47,894 nt of DNA from DATADD01 sp036258675. GTDB lineage: Bacteria; Actinomycetota; CADDZG01; WHSQ01. Positions 38,568 to 47,096 of this stretch are shown here, in pieces. The position numbers and the translations under genes were made by a program. How positions within the stretch are numbered: the stretch's first letter is position 1; every line of letters begins with the position of its first letter. The stretch spans positions 1 to 47,894 of the forward strand of contig DATADD010000141.1 in assembly GCA_036258675.1 (NCBI GenBank), read 5' to 3'. Under the pieces are notes generated by a model. It saw only the letters and a program-made list of their open reading frames with translations, searched no databases and was not told the DNA's origin.

Positions 38568-39689
38568 TCACTCGAGGCGGAGGAGCTCGACATCGTCCGA
38601 CCACGAGAAGAGCTGTCGGCACCGACCGCCGAGCCGGCAGACCACGGCCCCCAGGCGGCCGCCCCCCGGGCCGGTCTGGCGCGCGAACGCGACCCAGCGA
38701 CCGTCGGGCGACCACAGGACGCTGCCCGCGGCGCCGCCCGATCCGGCGATCTCCGTCGCCCGGCGCAGCTCGGGCGCCACGACCACGACGCGCGCCCGGG
38801 GCACTCCGCCCCTCCCGGCGCGCATCGCGACCGCGGCGAGCCGGGTCCCGTCCGGGGACCACGATCCCGGCCCGAGAGCGGTGGCTCGCAGGCGCACCGG
38901 ACGCGCCTCGCCGACGGCCGCCCCGTCCAAGGGCGCCACCTCGACCCCCGATCCGGACACGGTGACGAGCCACTGCCCGCCGGGGGACGCGCCCCACAGC
39001 CGCGACGGAGGCATCGCGAGGGTCTCCACGGAGCCTCCCGGCGCGACCAGCAGCACGTGGTCGGGGTCCTCGACGTCGCTCACCAGGAGGTCGTCGCCGG
39101 CCCACCCCAGGAGCGCCCATCTCCCCGGACCCAGGGCCCGCCGGGGCTCCCCGGCCCCGGGGTCGAGGACGGCGACGTCCACACGCCCCTCGCACGCCTC
39201 CCCGTCGCAGCCACGAGGCTCGAGAGGGCGCAGCCAGGCGACCTCGTCCCCGTCCGGGCTCCACACCGGCGAGAACCCCGGGCCCGTGGCGACCCGCGCT
39301 CCCGAGGCCGTGTCGACCAGCTCGAGGTGAGGCGCCACGGCGAAGTCCTCCTCCCCCACCGGGGGCGGCCTCCGGTCGACCACGGCGGCCACCCACCCGG
39401 ACCCGGCGGCGGCGCGTACGTCGGCCGAGGGGAGCCCGGCGACGGGCTCCGAGCGCCCGCTGGTCGGCTCCCAGCGGCGCACGCGCGTGCCCCGGAGGTA
39501 GACGAGGGCGGGCGGCTCCGGCGGCGCCGCGGCGGCATCCCCGCCGCCACCCCGCGGCGGCGCACCCTGGGAGGATCTGGCCGCGCCGTCTACGGCGGCA
39601 TCGGGCGGGGAGCAGGCCGCCGCGAGACACGCGCCCGCGAGGACGAGGGCAGCGATGCGGCGCCCGAGGGCGGCGGCCTCGGGCGTCAG
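38568..39689 (-). CDS. Lipoprotein with beta-propeller (TolB/WD40-like) repeats
   Basis: A 373-residue exported protein. 'GRRIAALVLAGACLAAAC' is a lipoprotein signal with lipidation at Cys21 or Cys26. A Pro/Gly/Ala-rich linker leads to repeated blades containing 'PVWSPDGDEVAWL', 'GSWSPDGTRLAAV' and 'VLWSPDGRWVAFA', a TolB-type propeller. No ATG, GTG or TTG lies in frame near the signal. A CTG at 39689 overlaps the stop of the upstream gene as CTGA, the same arrangement as the GTGA overlaps elsewhere in the window, so CTG is taken as start. It follows the M15-type peptidase gene and may hold or monitor a wall enzyme. Confidence 0.75.
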   Translation of the reverse strand: MTPEAAALGRRIAALVLAGACLAAACSPPDAAVDGAARSSQGAPPRGGGGDAAAAPPEPPALVYLRGTRVRRWEPTSGRSEPVAGLPSADVRAAAGSGWVAAVVDRRPPPVGEEDFAVAPHLELVDTASGARVATGPGFSPVWSPDGDEVAWLRPLEPRGCDGEACEGRVDVAVLDPGAGEPRRALGPGRWALLGWAGDDLLVSDVEDPDHVLLVAPGGSVETLAMPPSRLWGASPGGQWLVTVSGSGVEVAPLDGAAVGEARPVRLRATALGPGSWSPDGTRLAAVAMRAGRGGVPRARVVVVAPELRRATEIAGSGGAAGSVLWSPDGRWVAFARQTGPGGGRLGAVVCRLGGRCRQLFSWSDDVELLRLE

Positions 39690-40672
39690 TCCGGGGCGCC
39701 CAAGCGATCCGGCTCGCCCGCGGCCGCGAACGCCCTCACCTCGACGACGGACGGGACGAGCGAGCCGGCCCCGCCGACCGCGGCGCGCACCGCGGCGGGA
39801 TCGGCCCGACCGCCCGAGCGCCTCTTGCGCTCGCCCCAGCAAGGCTTTCCGCTCTCGTCGAGGTCCCGGCCCTTGCGATCCCGTTCCGGCCACCACCAGA
39901 AGCGCGAGCCGGGGAGGTCTCGGTTGTCGAGGCGGACGTCGAAGTGGTTGTGCGCGAGCGAGGCGTAGCACCCGATCCCGTGGAACTGGCTGCGTCGAGC
40001 GAAGCGTCGTTCGCGATGGTTGGACACCGCCGCCATGCGGTTGTCGGCCGCCGTCCCGAAGAGATGCTGGGACGCCCTCGCCCCGCCGATGCAATCGTTG
40101 TAGGGGACGCTGCGGAACCCGGAGTTGACGCCCACGGGCCGGCGGCCTCGGGCGCGCACCGCCTCGAGCCGCCACATGAGCCTCCGGACGTTGCGCTTGG
40201 CGCGGCGCGCCGCGACCCGCCCTCCCCCGAAGGTTCCGGCGTAGGCGTTCGCCTGGGCCGAGCACGCCGGGTTTCGGTTCTGGGTGAACTCGGACCAGTC
40301 GAAGTGGGCGGTCGAGCCGTTGTCGTCCGTGAGCCGGGCGATGACCCTCATCGTGGCCCGCCCGGCAACGCCGTCCGCTGCGATCCCGTAGCGACTCTGG
40401 AACGCGGCCACCGCGGCCCGCGTCTGCCGCCCGTACACGCCGTCGAGCGGGAAGTGGACCCGCCTGTTGCTCTTCGGGTACCAGCCGGCGACGCGCACCT
40501 GCAGACGCCGCACCGCGGGGCCCGAGTCACCGGGCCGCAGCGCTCGCGGTGCCGCTTCGGCTGCCCCCGGCGCGGCCGCAGACAGGACGAGCGCCCCCCC
40601 GACGAGCAGCGACAGGGCCGCCTCACGGCTCCTTGCCAACCCGCCCCCTTCGGCTCGGACCGAACGTCTCAC
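39686..40672 (-). CDS. Secreted peptidoglycan-binding, M15-like peptidase
   Basis: A 328-residue exported protein. A signal peptide (about 1-41, 'LLVGGALVLSAAAPGAAEA') is followed by a peptidoglycan-binding domain (about 45-112, 'LRPGDSGPAVRRLQ', 'VYGRQTRAAVAAFQ') and a peptidase domain with 'VNSGFRSVPYN', the zinc motif 'SQHLFGTAAD' and 'HNHFDVRL'. This is the layout of D-Ala-D-Ala carboxypeptidase/M15A-like wall hydrolases. Four Cys in the second half may form disulfides. The C-terminus is a basic to acidic variable tail. It starts at GTG 40672 and its stop overlaps the lipoprotein gene. Confidence 0.88.
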   Translation of the reverse strand: MRRSVRAEGGGLARSREAALSLLVGGALVLSAAAPGAAEAAPRALRPGDSGPAVRRLQVRVAGWYPKSNRRVHFPLDGVYGRQTRAAVAAFQSRYGIAADGVAGRATMRVIARLTDDNGSTAHFDWSEFTQNRNPACSAQANAYAGTFGGGRVAARRAKRNVRRLMWRLEAVRARGRRPVGVNSGFRSVPYNDCIGGARASQHLFGTAADNRMAAVSNHRERRFARRSQFHGIGCYASLAHNHFDVRLDNRDLPGSRFWWWPERDRKGRDLDESGKPCWGERKRRSGGRADPAAVRAAVGGAGSLVPSVVEVRAFAAAGEPDRLGAPD

Positions 40673-40783
40673 TTCGGCTCAACCGGACGAACAGGAACGC
40701 GGATTATGGCACGCCTCGGAGGCACCCCGGGCTCCGGCCCCGCCTCACTTAGCATCCCGGGAGGCGCGGGAGAGGAGGCGAGG

Positions 40784-41959
40784 GTGGCGAGGATCGCGGT
40801 CGGGATCGTGGGGACGGGCTTCGCTGCCTCGAGCCACGTCGAGGCGCTCCGGCGGCTGCCGACGGTCGAGGTGGCGGCCGTGGCGGGGCGGACGGAGGAG
40901 CGGGCGCGTGCGTCAGCGGACCGGCTGGGCGTGCCGCGTTCCTTCGGCGACTACCGCGACCTCCTCGCCGACGACGCCATCGCCTCGGTGCACAACTGCA
41001 CGCCCAACGACCTTCACGCCGAGATCACGACGGCCGCGCTCGAGAGGGGCAAGCACGTGCTGTCGGAGAAGCCGCTCGCGCTCGACAGCGGCGAGACGGG
41101 GACTCTCGTGGCGGCCGCGCAGGGGGCCGGGACGGTCACGGGGGTGTGCTTCAACTATCGCCACTACCCCCTGGTGCGTCAGGTGAGGGAGATGCTCGCC
41201 GGCGGCGACTACGGACGCGCCGTCATCGTCCACGGCAGCTACCTGCAGGACTGGTTGCTGCACGACACGGATTGGAACTGGCGGCTCGAGTCGGCTCGCG
41301 CCGGGTCGTCGCGCGCGGTCGCGGACATCGGGTCGCACTGGGTCGACAACGTCGAGTACGTCGTGGGAGACCGGGTGGCACGCGTCATGGCCCAGCTCGG
41401 CCGCCTCCACGACACCCGCGCCCGCCCGCGCGGGGAGGTGGAGACGTTCTCGTCGGCGGACGGGGCCGAGCGCGAACGCGTCCCCGTCGACACGGAGGAC
41501 TTCGCCGCCGTCCTGCTCGACTTCGCCGGGGGTGCCCGGGGATCTCTCGTCGTCTCCCAAGTGAGCGCGGGCCGCAAGAACCGGCTGTCGTGGGAGATCG
41601 ACACCCCCGCGGCGGCGTTCGCATGGGACCAGGAGGAACCCAACCGGCTGTGGATCGGCCGGCGCGGCGCGCCCAACGAGGAGCTTGTTCGCGACCCGTC
41701 TCTGCTCGCGGGCCCGGCGGCCGCGCTCGCCCATCTCCCCGGCGGCCACCAGGAGGGGTGGCCCGACGCGCTCGCCAACCTCGTCGCGGACTTCTACGCC
41801 GCGGTCGCGGCGCACGGGGACAACGGACGGCGGCACGTTTCTTCGTTCGCCTCCTTCGCGGACGCACATCACGTGACGCAGGTGGTCGAGGCGATACTCG
41901 CGAGCGATCGCTCGGGGGCATGGGTCGAAGTGGGCGCGAGGCAGGAGGCGTCGGCATGA
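40784..41959 (+). CDS. Gfo/Idh/MocA-family sugar oxidoreductase
   Basis: A 391-residue NAD(P)-dependent dehydrogenase. The N-terminal Rossmann motif is 'GIVGTGFAA', followed by 'NCTPNDLHAEIT', and the catalytic-lysine block 'LSEKPLALDS'. The C-terminal alpha/beta domain has 'ADIGSHWVDNVEYVVG' with the conserved His. It would oxidise a hydroxyl of a sugar or inositol. The GTG at 40784 has GAGGAGG upstream. The stop overlaps the isomerase-like gene as ATGA, so the two act in one sugar-catabolic route; the exact sugar cannot be told. Confidence 0.92.
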   Translation: MARIAVGIVGTGFAASSHVEALRRLPTVEVAAVAGRTEERARASADRLGVPRSFGDYRDLLADDAIASVHNCTPNDLHAEITTAALERGKHVLSEKPLALDSGETGTLVAAAQGAGTVTGVCFNYRHYPLVRQVREMLAGGDYGRAVIVHGSYLQDWLLHDTDWNWRLESARAGSSRAVADIGSHWVDNVEYVVGDRVARVMAQLGRLHDTRARPRGEVETFSSADGAERERVPVDTEDFAAVLLDFAGGARGSLVVSQVSAGRKNRLSWEIDTPAAAFAWDQEEPNRLWIGRRGAPNEELVRDPSLLAGPAAALAHLPGGHQEGWPDALANLVADFYAAVAAHGDNGRRHVSSFASFADAHHVTQVVEAILASDRSGAWVEVGARQEASA

Positions 41960-42924
41960 AGCTGGGTGTGCTTACCGTGCTCTACCAGCAGCTCTCCCTC
42001 GAGGAGGCGCTCGACAAGGTGCGGGGGATGGGCGTCGCGGCCGTGGAGCTCGGGACGGGGAACTATCCCGGCAACGCCCACTGCGACCCCGACCGCCTCC
42101 TCGCCGACGACGCCGCCCTCCGCGCGCTCCGGGACGCGGTCGAGAGCAGGGGGCTCATGATCAGCGCGCTCAGCCAGCACGGCAACCCCCTCCATCCCGA
42201 CGACGCCTTCGCGCGCGGGTCGCACGACACGTGGCAGAAGACGGTCCGGCTCGCCGAGAAGCTCGGCGTCGGGGTCGTCAACGCCTTCTCGGGCTGCCCG
42301 GGCGACCGCGACGGCGCTCGCTACCCCAACTGGGTGACGTGCGCATGGCCGACCGACTTCAACGACATCCTCGCGTGGCAGTGGGAGGAGCGGGTCATCC
42401 CCTACTGGGAGCGGGAGGCAGCCTTCGCGCGCGACCACGGGGTCCGTATCGCGTTCGAGATGCATCCCGGGTTCGTCGTTTACAACCCCGAGACGCTGCT
42501 GCGCCTGAGGGCTGCGGTCGGACCCGAGATCGGCGCGAACTTCGACCCCAGCCACCTCTTCTGGCAGGGCATCGACCCGATGGAGGCGGTCAAGGTGCTC
42601 GGCAGGGAGCAGGCGATCTTCCACGTCCACGCCAAGGACACGTACCTGGATCCCGCAAACGTGCGCGTCAACGGCGTCCTCGACACCAAGGCCTACGAGC
42701 GCGTCCTCGACCGCGCCTGGTCGTTCCGCACGGTCGGCTACGGGCAGCCCGAGAAGGTGTGGCGCGACCTCGTCAGCGTGCTGCGGATGGTGGGCTACGA
42801 CTTCGTGCTGAGCATCGAGCACGAGGACAGTCTCATGTCGATCGACGAGGGCCTCGGCAAGGCCATCGCCCTGCTCGACCGGATCCTGCTAAAGGAGTCG
42901 GCGGGCGAGATGTGGTGGGCCTAG
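41956..42924 (+). CDS. Sugar phosphate isomerase/epimerase-like TIM-barrel protein
   Basis: A 322-residue xylose-isomerase-like TIM barrel. 'AFEMHPGFVVYNP', 'GANFDPSHLFWQG', 'IFHVHAKDTYLD' and 'LSIEHEDSLMS' carry the Glu, Asp, His and Glu metal ligands of this superfamily (IolE/IolI, hydroxypyruvate isomerase relatives). It would isomerise or dehydrate the keto-sugar made by the preceding oxidoreductase, whose gene it overlaps by four bases. A strong hairpin follows, closing the operon. Confidence 0.9.
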   Translation: MKLGVLTVLYQQLSLEEALDKVRGMGVAAVELGTGNYPGNAHCDPDRLLADDAALRALRDAVESRGLMISALSQHGNPLHPDDAFARGSHDTWQKTVRLAEKLGVGVVNAFSGCPGDRDGARYPNWVTCAWPTDFNDILAWQWEERVIPYWEREAAFARDHGVRIAFEMHPGFVVYNPETLLRLRAAVGPEIGANFDPSHLFWQGIDPMEAVKVLGREQAIFHVHAKDTYLDPANVRVNGVLDTKAYERVLDRAWSFRTVGYGQPEKVWRDLVSVLRMVGYDFVLSIEHEDSLMSIDEGLGKAIALLDRILLKESAGEMWWA

Positions 42925-42950
42925 ATATCTCGCCCCCGCCGACAGGAGTA

Positions 42951-42972
42951 GGGGCGGCCTCGCGGCCGCCCC
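42951..42972. terminator. Strong GC hairpin between convergent genes
   Basis: GGGGCGGCC (42951-42959) and GGCCGCCCC (42964-42972) form nine perfect pairs around TCGC. It sits in the 69 bases between the convergent isomerase-like and BNR-protein genes, so it could serve both. A pyrimidine-rich stretch (ccttccctt) follows on the plus strand, but there is no real T-run. Confidence 0.7.
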
Positions 42973-42993
42973 CCTTCCCTTCATCGCTCCCCG

Positions 42994-44601
42994 CTAGATG
43001 CGGGAGAAGAAGATGTTCTCGGTGAAGCCCGCCTCCTCGCCGAGGTCGACGAACTTCCGCATGTCGGTCCACACGAGGTTGGCGCTCCCGTCCGACCCGT
43101 AGGCGACGTTGATGTAATCGCCGTGGAACGTGGCGCACTTGAAGCACCCCGGCACCTGGGCCTGGAAGTAGAGCGAGTTCCTCGGGTGCGACGGCGCGTC
43201 GGTGATCAATTGCCGGCGGAGGTTGCGAGGGTCGTCTCCGGTGGAGAACGCCGTGCCGTAGGTCGCGAACCCGAGCCGGTCGTGGTAGGTGACGCCGATC
43301 TCGCCCGTCACGGGATTGACCTCGACCCAGGGGAACCACTGGTCGGTGTTGCGCTCCGTGACCGGCCACGGGCCCCGCCACGTGACGCCGTTCTTCGACG
43401 TCATGATGAACACGTCGGTGTCCGTGCGGGGGTTGGCGACATCGTGGCGCCCGTTGCGGTTGTCCATGAACGTCAGGTAGAGGGTCCCGTCGATCGGGCT
43501 CGCGTGGATGTTGCCGTAGGTGGGCACCCTGATCTGCCAGTTGGTCAACGTCTGGCGCTCGTCGACGTTGAGCGGGAAGTCGTTCGTCCCGTCCTCGAGG
43601 TCCTCGACGTGGACGGGGTCGGACCAGGTCCGTCCGCCGTCGCGGGACCGGACGACCATGTACTGGCTCTCGAACAGCTCGTCGCCCTCCCACGCGGCCT
43701 CGTGCTGGCCGTTCTCGAACGCGACGTACACCGTCCCGTCGGGTGCCACGGTGGGAACCGACCCCTGGTCCTCGTCGCACTCGAGCGCCGGCCCGAACTC
43801 CTGGTAGGTGCAGGTCCTGTCGCTTCCGGAGATCTCCCGGGCCCGCGACCACGTCCGCCCCCCGTCGTCGGAGTGGCTCTCCCAGATCGGAGACTCCACG
43901 TAGTTGCCGTTGCGGGCCAGGAACCTGCTCCACGTCAGATAGGTACGCCCGTAGTAGGGGGAGTCGGGGTTGGTGTCGGTGACGATCCACTCTTTGTCGT
44001 TGAACACCTGGACAGGGTCGTCGTCGTCCCCGAAGCCACGGTAGACGATCACGGGCCTCTGCCACGTGACGCCTCCATCGGTGGAGCGCGACACCACGAC
44101 GTGGCCGTTCGTGGCCAGCCCTTCCTGCGTGAAGGCGAAGTTGAGCGAGGAGTGCAGCGCGACGTCGTGCTTGGGATCGATCGCGGTCACCGGGTCGCTT
44201 CCGATCACCTGGTCCGAGATGGCGGACATATCGCCGGTGATCCACGTCCTGCCGCCGTTGAAGGTCGTGTAGAACTGGTCGCAGCACGACTCGTAGTCGT
44301 TCGAGCTCGCGATCATGTGCTGGGGGTCCTCGGGATCGACGACGATGTCGGGCTCGTTGTTCGGCAGCCACGTGACGCGATCGTCGCAGTCGAGGTTGAG
44401 GTTGTCGGGCCGACCGTTCACCCGGCACTCGACCTGCGAGGGGAGGTACCCGTTCGCCTGGTTCCGGGAGTCGTTGTCGAGGGCCCATCGCTTGAGCTCC
44501 CGCTTGGAATAGCTATAGATGGACCCGTCGTCGGCCTGTGCCGCGCCAACGAGCGTAAGGATCATCACCACGCCGACCGCGATCGCCCCACTTCGTCTCA
44601 C
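42994..44601 (-). CDS. Secreted BNR/Asp-box repeat protein (sialidase-like propeller)
   Basis: A 535-residue exported protein. A signal peptide of about 22 residues ends near 'GAAQA'. Several Asp boxes are visible ('SRSTDGGVTW', 'SHSDDGGRTW', 'SRDGGRTW', 'TSKNGVTW') spaced over a six-bladed propeller, plus 'EPDIVVDPEDPQHMIAS' and 'FMDNRNGRHDV'. The fold is that of sialidases and related glycan-binding exo-proteins, but the Arg triad and Tyr/Glu pair of true sialidases cannot be confirmed. Paired Cys ('CCDQF', 'CFKC') suggest disulfides. GTG 44601 is chosen over GTG 44607 because AGGAGG then has seven bases of spacing. Confidence 0.82.
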   Translation of the reverse strand: MRRSGAIAVGVVMILTLVGAAQADDGSIYSYSKRELKRWALDNDSRNQANGYLPSQVECRVNGRPDNLNLDCDDRVTWLPNNEPDIVVDPEDPQHMIASSNDYESCCDQFYTTFNGGRTWITGDMSAISDQVIGSDPVTAIDPKHDVALHSSLNFAFTQEGLATNGHVVVSRSTDGGVTWQRPVIVYRGFGDDDDPVQVFNDKEWIVTDTNPDSPYYGRTYLTWSRFLARNGNYVESPIWESHSDDGGRTWSRAREISGSDRTCTYQEFGPALECDEDQGSVPTVAPDGTVYVAFENGQHEAAWEGDELFESQYMVVRSRDGGRTWSDPVHVEDLEDGTNDFPLNVDERQTLTNWQIRVPTYGNIHASPIDGTLYLTFMDNRNGRHDVANPRTDTDVFIMTSKNGVTWRGPWPVTERNTDQWFPWVEVNPVTGEIGVTYHDRLGFATYGTAFSTGDDPRNLRRQLITDAPSHPRNSLYFQAQVPGCFKCATFHGDYINVAYGSDGSANLVWTDMRKFVDLGEEAGFTENIFFSRI

Positions 44602-44707
44602 AGCCACCCCTCCTGCCGGTCCGGACCTGCCAGGCAGGTTTTACCACGCATGGACCCGCGAGGCCAGGGTTTCGGGTCGGGGCCGCAGTAGTGGCGGACG
44701 GATCCCT

Positions 44708-44992
44708 CGGGGCGCGGCGGGCGGCGCCGAGGTGGGTGCGGAAAGAGGGCAGCGCTCCCGGATAGGTATCCAGGGCGCGATGGAGCTCGCCCAGCGCATC
44801 GCCGAGCACTCGGGCGCTGGAGCCCGTGCCCGGTTCGTGGGGGCGGAACTCCCACAGGGTGAGCAGGTGAACGAGCGTGCTCCTGCCCTCGGCGAGGACG
44901 TACGAGCCGGGGCAGCGACGTCCCACTCCCTGCGCCACGCGCCGGGCGGCATCCACTGCGCTCGGTCCGCGCGATGAGTCGTCACGCTCCAT
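44708..44992 (-). pseudogene. Remnant of an aminoglycoside/choline-kinase-like phosphotransferase
   Basis: Within a 420-base gap, one minus-strand frame reads 'LVHLLTLWEFRPHEPG' and 'LGDALGELHRALDTYPGALPSF', which resembles the hinge and following helix of APH/choline-kinase-fold phosphotransferases. The N-lobe before it and the catalytic His-x-Asp loop after it are missing, and the frame continues as unrelated sequence. It is therefore best read as a decayed fragment. The resemblance is modest, and a small real gene of about 95 codons cannot be excluded. It sits at the point where base composition starts to drop. Confidence 0.38.
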
Positions 44993-45021
44993 CAGAGGTC
45001 GCCCTTTCGAGGTATGACCCG

Positions 45022-45531
45022 CTACGGATGGATGTTTCGAACGCTTCGCTTCGTGCGAAGTACCCTCGAATCATTGGGCACTATGCTGATGGTGCCATCG
45101 GTCTCGAGCACCGCAAGCTTCACTCCCTCGATGCCCTCGATCCCATGCTCCCTCATGGCCATCTCTATCCGTCCTTTCTCCAGGCCCTCCTTGCGGAGCC
45201 GGCTCTCGAGAAACTGGCCATCTTGAACGAGGACGGTAGGGCTCCCCTCGAGCAATCTTCCCCAGAACGCCCACCGGTAGCTGAGTGTCGATACCCCGCG
45301 ATTGATCAACAGAAGCACTGCAGCGGCGATGAGGCCGCCCTGCAATGATGTGTCCGCTCCCACCATGGCGTTCTGAACGGCGTTCGCGATCAAGAGGATC
45401 ACGACGAGGTCGAAGACGGTCATCTGACCCAGTTCCCGTTTGCCCATTACCCGCAATCCGATGAGCAGGCCGACATAGACGAGAAGCGAACGAAGCACGA
45501 TGCCGACTGGATCTGCGTTCATTCCGAACAT
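45022..45531 (-). CDS. YetF-like DUF421 membrane protein
   Basis: A 169-residue protein. Two to three N-terminal membrane helices ('IVLRSLLVYVGLLIGLRVMG', 'TVFDLVVILLIANAV', 'LIAAAVLLLI') are followed by the cytoplasmic beta domain of DUF421 with 'GKRELGQMT', 'LEGSPTVLVQDGQFL' and 'LRKEGLEKG'. The C-terminal domain is shorter than in Bacillus YetF. Function is unknown in most members; some affect spore or membrane properties. ATG 45531 is chosen because GGAAGGAAG precedes it by seven bases. Codon use is less GC-rich than in the genes to the left. Confidence 0.88.
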   Translation of the reverse strand: MFGMNADPVGIVLRSLLVYVGLLIGLRVMGKRELGQMTVFDLVVILLIANAVQNAMVGADTSLQGGLIAAAVLLLINRGVSTLSYRWAFWGRLLEGSPTVLVQDGQFLESRLRKEGLEKGRIEMAMREHGIEGIEGVKLAVLETDGTISIVPNDSRVLRTKRSVRNIHP

Positions 45532-45816
45532 GGTGTTACTTCCTTCCATTCTCGCCGCCGCTCAACGCCACTCCGGCGACGAACGATGTGCCGAGATGCC
45601 CGCCATTGCCTACATCGGCGGCAAGCGGCTGCGGCAGTTGCGACTTGCCGACCTTGCCGTGCCCGGGGAGGCACTCACCGAGCGGGGCTGGCGCCGATCC
45701 CCGGTGATCGGGGGCTGCCGCACGCGGTCCAAGGGTTGCCTCTTCCGTCAGGCGGTTGCGTTCGTGGAGATGATAGGGACGCGGCGGGGCGGCTCGTATC
45801 CGAGCGTCGCAGGGGC

Positions 45817-46152
45817 CTATCCCTTGGTGGGTAGGGATCGAGCGTAAGTCGCCCCGATCTTGACCCACTTGGCAAGCTCACGCTTCGTGCGGACATCTTC
45901 CGCGTCAACGCGGAGCCACCCGCGCATCCTTCGGCCGCGCATCTCCATGGGGCGGGCATTCGTCTTCGCGACGAGCGTGTCGGACTCTGCTGGGTCGGCG
46001 CGAACAAGCGCCCCGCCCTGTCCGCTTGCCGCAACGGCCATGTTTCCCCCGATGAGAAAGGCGAGACCCCCGAACATCTTCTTCTCTGTCACGTTGGATT
46101 CGTTGCTCAGTAGCTCTCGGATGCGATCCGCGAGTTCCTCGTCGTACGCCAC
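45817..46152 (-). CDS. TfoX N-terminal domain protein
   Basis: A 111-residue protein. 'YDEELADRIRELLS', 'VTEKKMFGGLAFLIGGNMAVAAS' (in pieces), and 'MRGWLRVDAEDV' match the stand-alone TfoX N-terminal domain found in many bacteria outside competence loci. It starts at GTG 46152. The roughly 285 bases between it and the yetF-like gene contain no recognisable gene. The function of such stand-alone domains is not established. Confidence 0.88.
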   Translation of the reverse strand: MAYDEELADRIRELLSNESNVTEKKMFGGLAFLIGGNMAVAASGQGGALVRADPAESDTLVAKTNARPMEMRGRRMRGWLRVDAEDVRTKRELAKWVKIGATYARSLPTKG

Positions 46153-46290
46153 CGCACGATTCTATGACTGCGGCAGGGGACGGCTTCGACTCAACTGTGG
46201 ACGCGAAACCAGAGCCTGAGGACACAGAGTCTCCCTCGGGATCGTGCGGCTGGTGACCCGCCTCATTCGTACGCCTTTGACGGTGAACGC

Positions 46291-46761
46291 CTAGCTTGCG
46301 AGTCTGATGACGATGTCGGTGGTGCTTTCGGTGTCAGTGAAAGTGGCGTCACCTGTGGCGGTTCCGTATGCACCGGTCCCCCCAAGCACCGCGAACTCGG
46401 AGGCACCCTCCCCCCGCGGATCGAGACCCTGGAGGATGATGTCGCCATCGGCCAGATGGAGAACGTATGTGCAGTTGAAGAGCCCCTGAGACGAACCGAC
46501 TATGCGCTTCTGAACCAGACATTCGAAGTAGGCGGTCCCGACGCGATCGGATGCATTCGCATCGACGAGCCGTCCGCGGGCAGCCGCTCGATCCCCGAGT
46601 CGCAAACCGTCGTGGTCGATGTCCACGAACTTGACGGTCAGCCCGTCTCGTGGGAGGACGAGGTGGATAACCGTCTCGCCCGCCGCCGGGCTCACCACAA
46701 ACAGTCCGGCGACCAATGCCGCACCGATCAGCCCCACTATTGCCTTCAGCTTAGGACGCAT
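46291..46761 (-). CDS. Secreted allene-oxide-cyclase-barrel-like protein
   Basis: A 156-residue exported protein. A signal peptide (about 1-28, 'LIGAALVAGLFVVSPAAG') precedes a beta-rich domain ending in 'DGDIILQGLDPRGEG', 'FAVLGGTGAYGTATGDATF' and 'TDIVIRL', the pattern of allene-oxide-cyclase/dirigent-like barrels that occur as unannotated exo-proteins in actinobacteria. Two Cys ('YFECL', 'FNCTY') could bridge. ATG 46761 has AGGAG five bases upstream and is preferred over ATG 46776. The substrate or role is unknown. Confidence 0.72.
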   Translation of the reverse strand: MRPKLKAIVGLIGAALVAGLFVVSPAAGETVIHLVLPRDGLTVKFVDIDHDGLRLGDRAAARGRLVDANASDRVGTAYFECLVQKRIVGSSQGLFNCTYVLHLADGDIILQGLDPRGEGASEFAVLGGTGAYGTATGDATFTDTESTTDIVIRLAS

Positions 46762-47096
46762 GTCGACTCCTATCATGCTTGTGAACCCATGGCTGGCTCA
46801 TCCGCGTCCAGCCTTGGGGAGGACGGCAATCATGACCGTGCCTTGTAACCCCGGTCCAGCCAAAGGGGCGGGCTTCTAGCCGAAGGGTTTTCCAACCTCT
46901 TGAAGTGTATACGGAAGATGCAGTTTGGGTCACAACGGCGGGACAGAGGGAGGCCTTGCCACCACGCGTTGATGCCAGCCGATCAGCACCGCAACTGCTC
47001 CCGAAGCGATCACAGCGCTTTCGAGGCGTCGGAGGGGGGACTTCAACACCCCACGACCTTTATCAGGTCACTAGGCCCTCGATGAGACGCTCCGAC
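46762..47096. other. Gene-poor stretch with a tRNA-Leu-like relic
   Basis: About 335 bases without a credible gene. The base composition is clearly lower in GC than the left part of the window. Its right end holds the first of two tRNA-Leu-like 3' halves (47024-47082). A CTCCGAC heptamer (47090-47096) is exactly complementary to the acceptor strand of that relic and abuts the msrA stop codon. Confidence 0.45.
47024..47082 (-). repeat. Degenerate tRNA-Leu 3'-half (putative attachment-site repeat, copy 1)
   Basis: On the minus strand this reads from a TCGAGGG anticodon-loop-like start through CCTAGTG, a long variable arm (GACCT-GATAA-AGGTC) and a T-arm to CTCCGAC. It shares 'gtcggaggggggactt' and 'tcactaggccctc' with copy 2. 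The T-loop is mutated (TTGAAGT for TTCAAGT), the T-stem is damaged and CCA is replaced by CCT, so it is not a working tRNA. GTCGGAG at 47090-47096 (minus) could be a leftover 5' acceptor strand. Confidence 0.62.

Noticed and set aside
45532..45816. Open frames between the yetF-like and tfoX-like genes
   Set aside because: The translations show no recognisable motif, no ribosome site and no codon bias.
47024..47096. A complete short tRNA gene formed by copy 1 and the upstream GTCGGAG heptamer
   Set aside because: The acceptor strands pair perfectly, but there is no D-arm or 5' anticodon strand, the T-loop and T-stem are mutated and CCA is altered.
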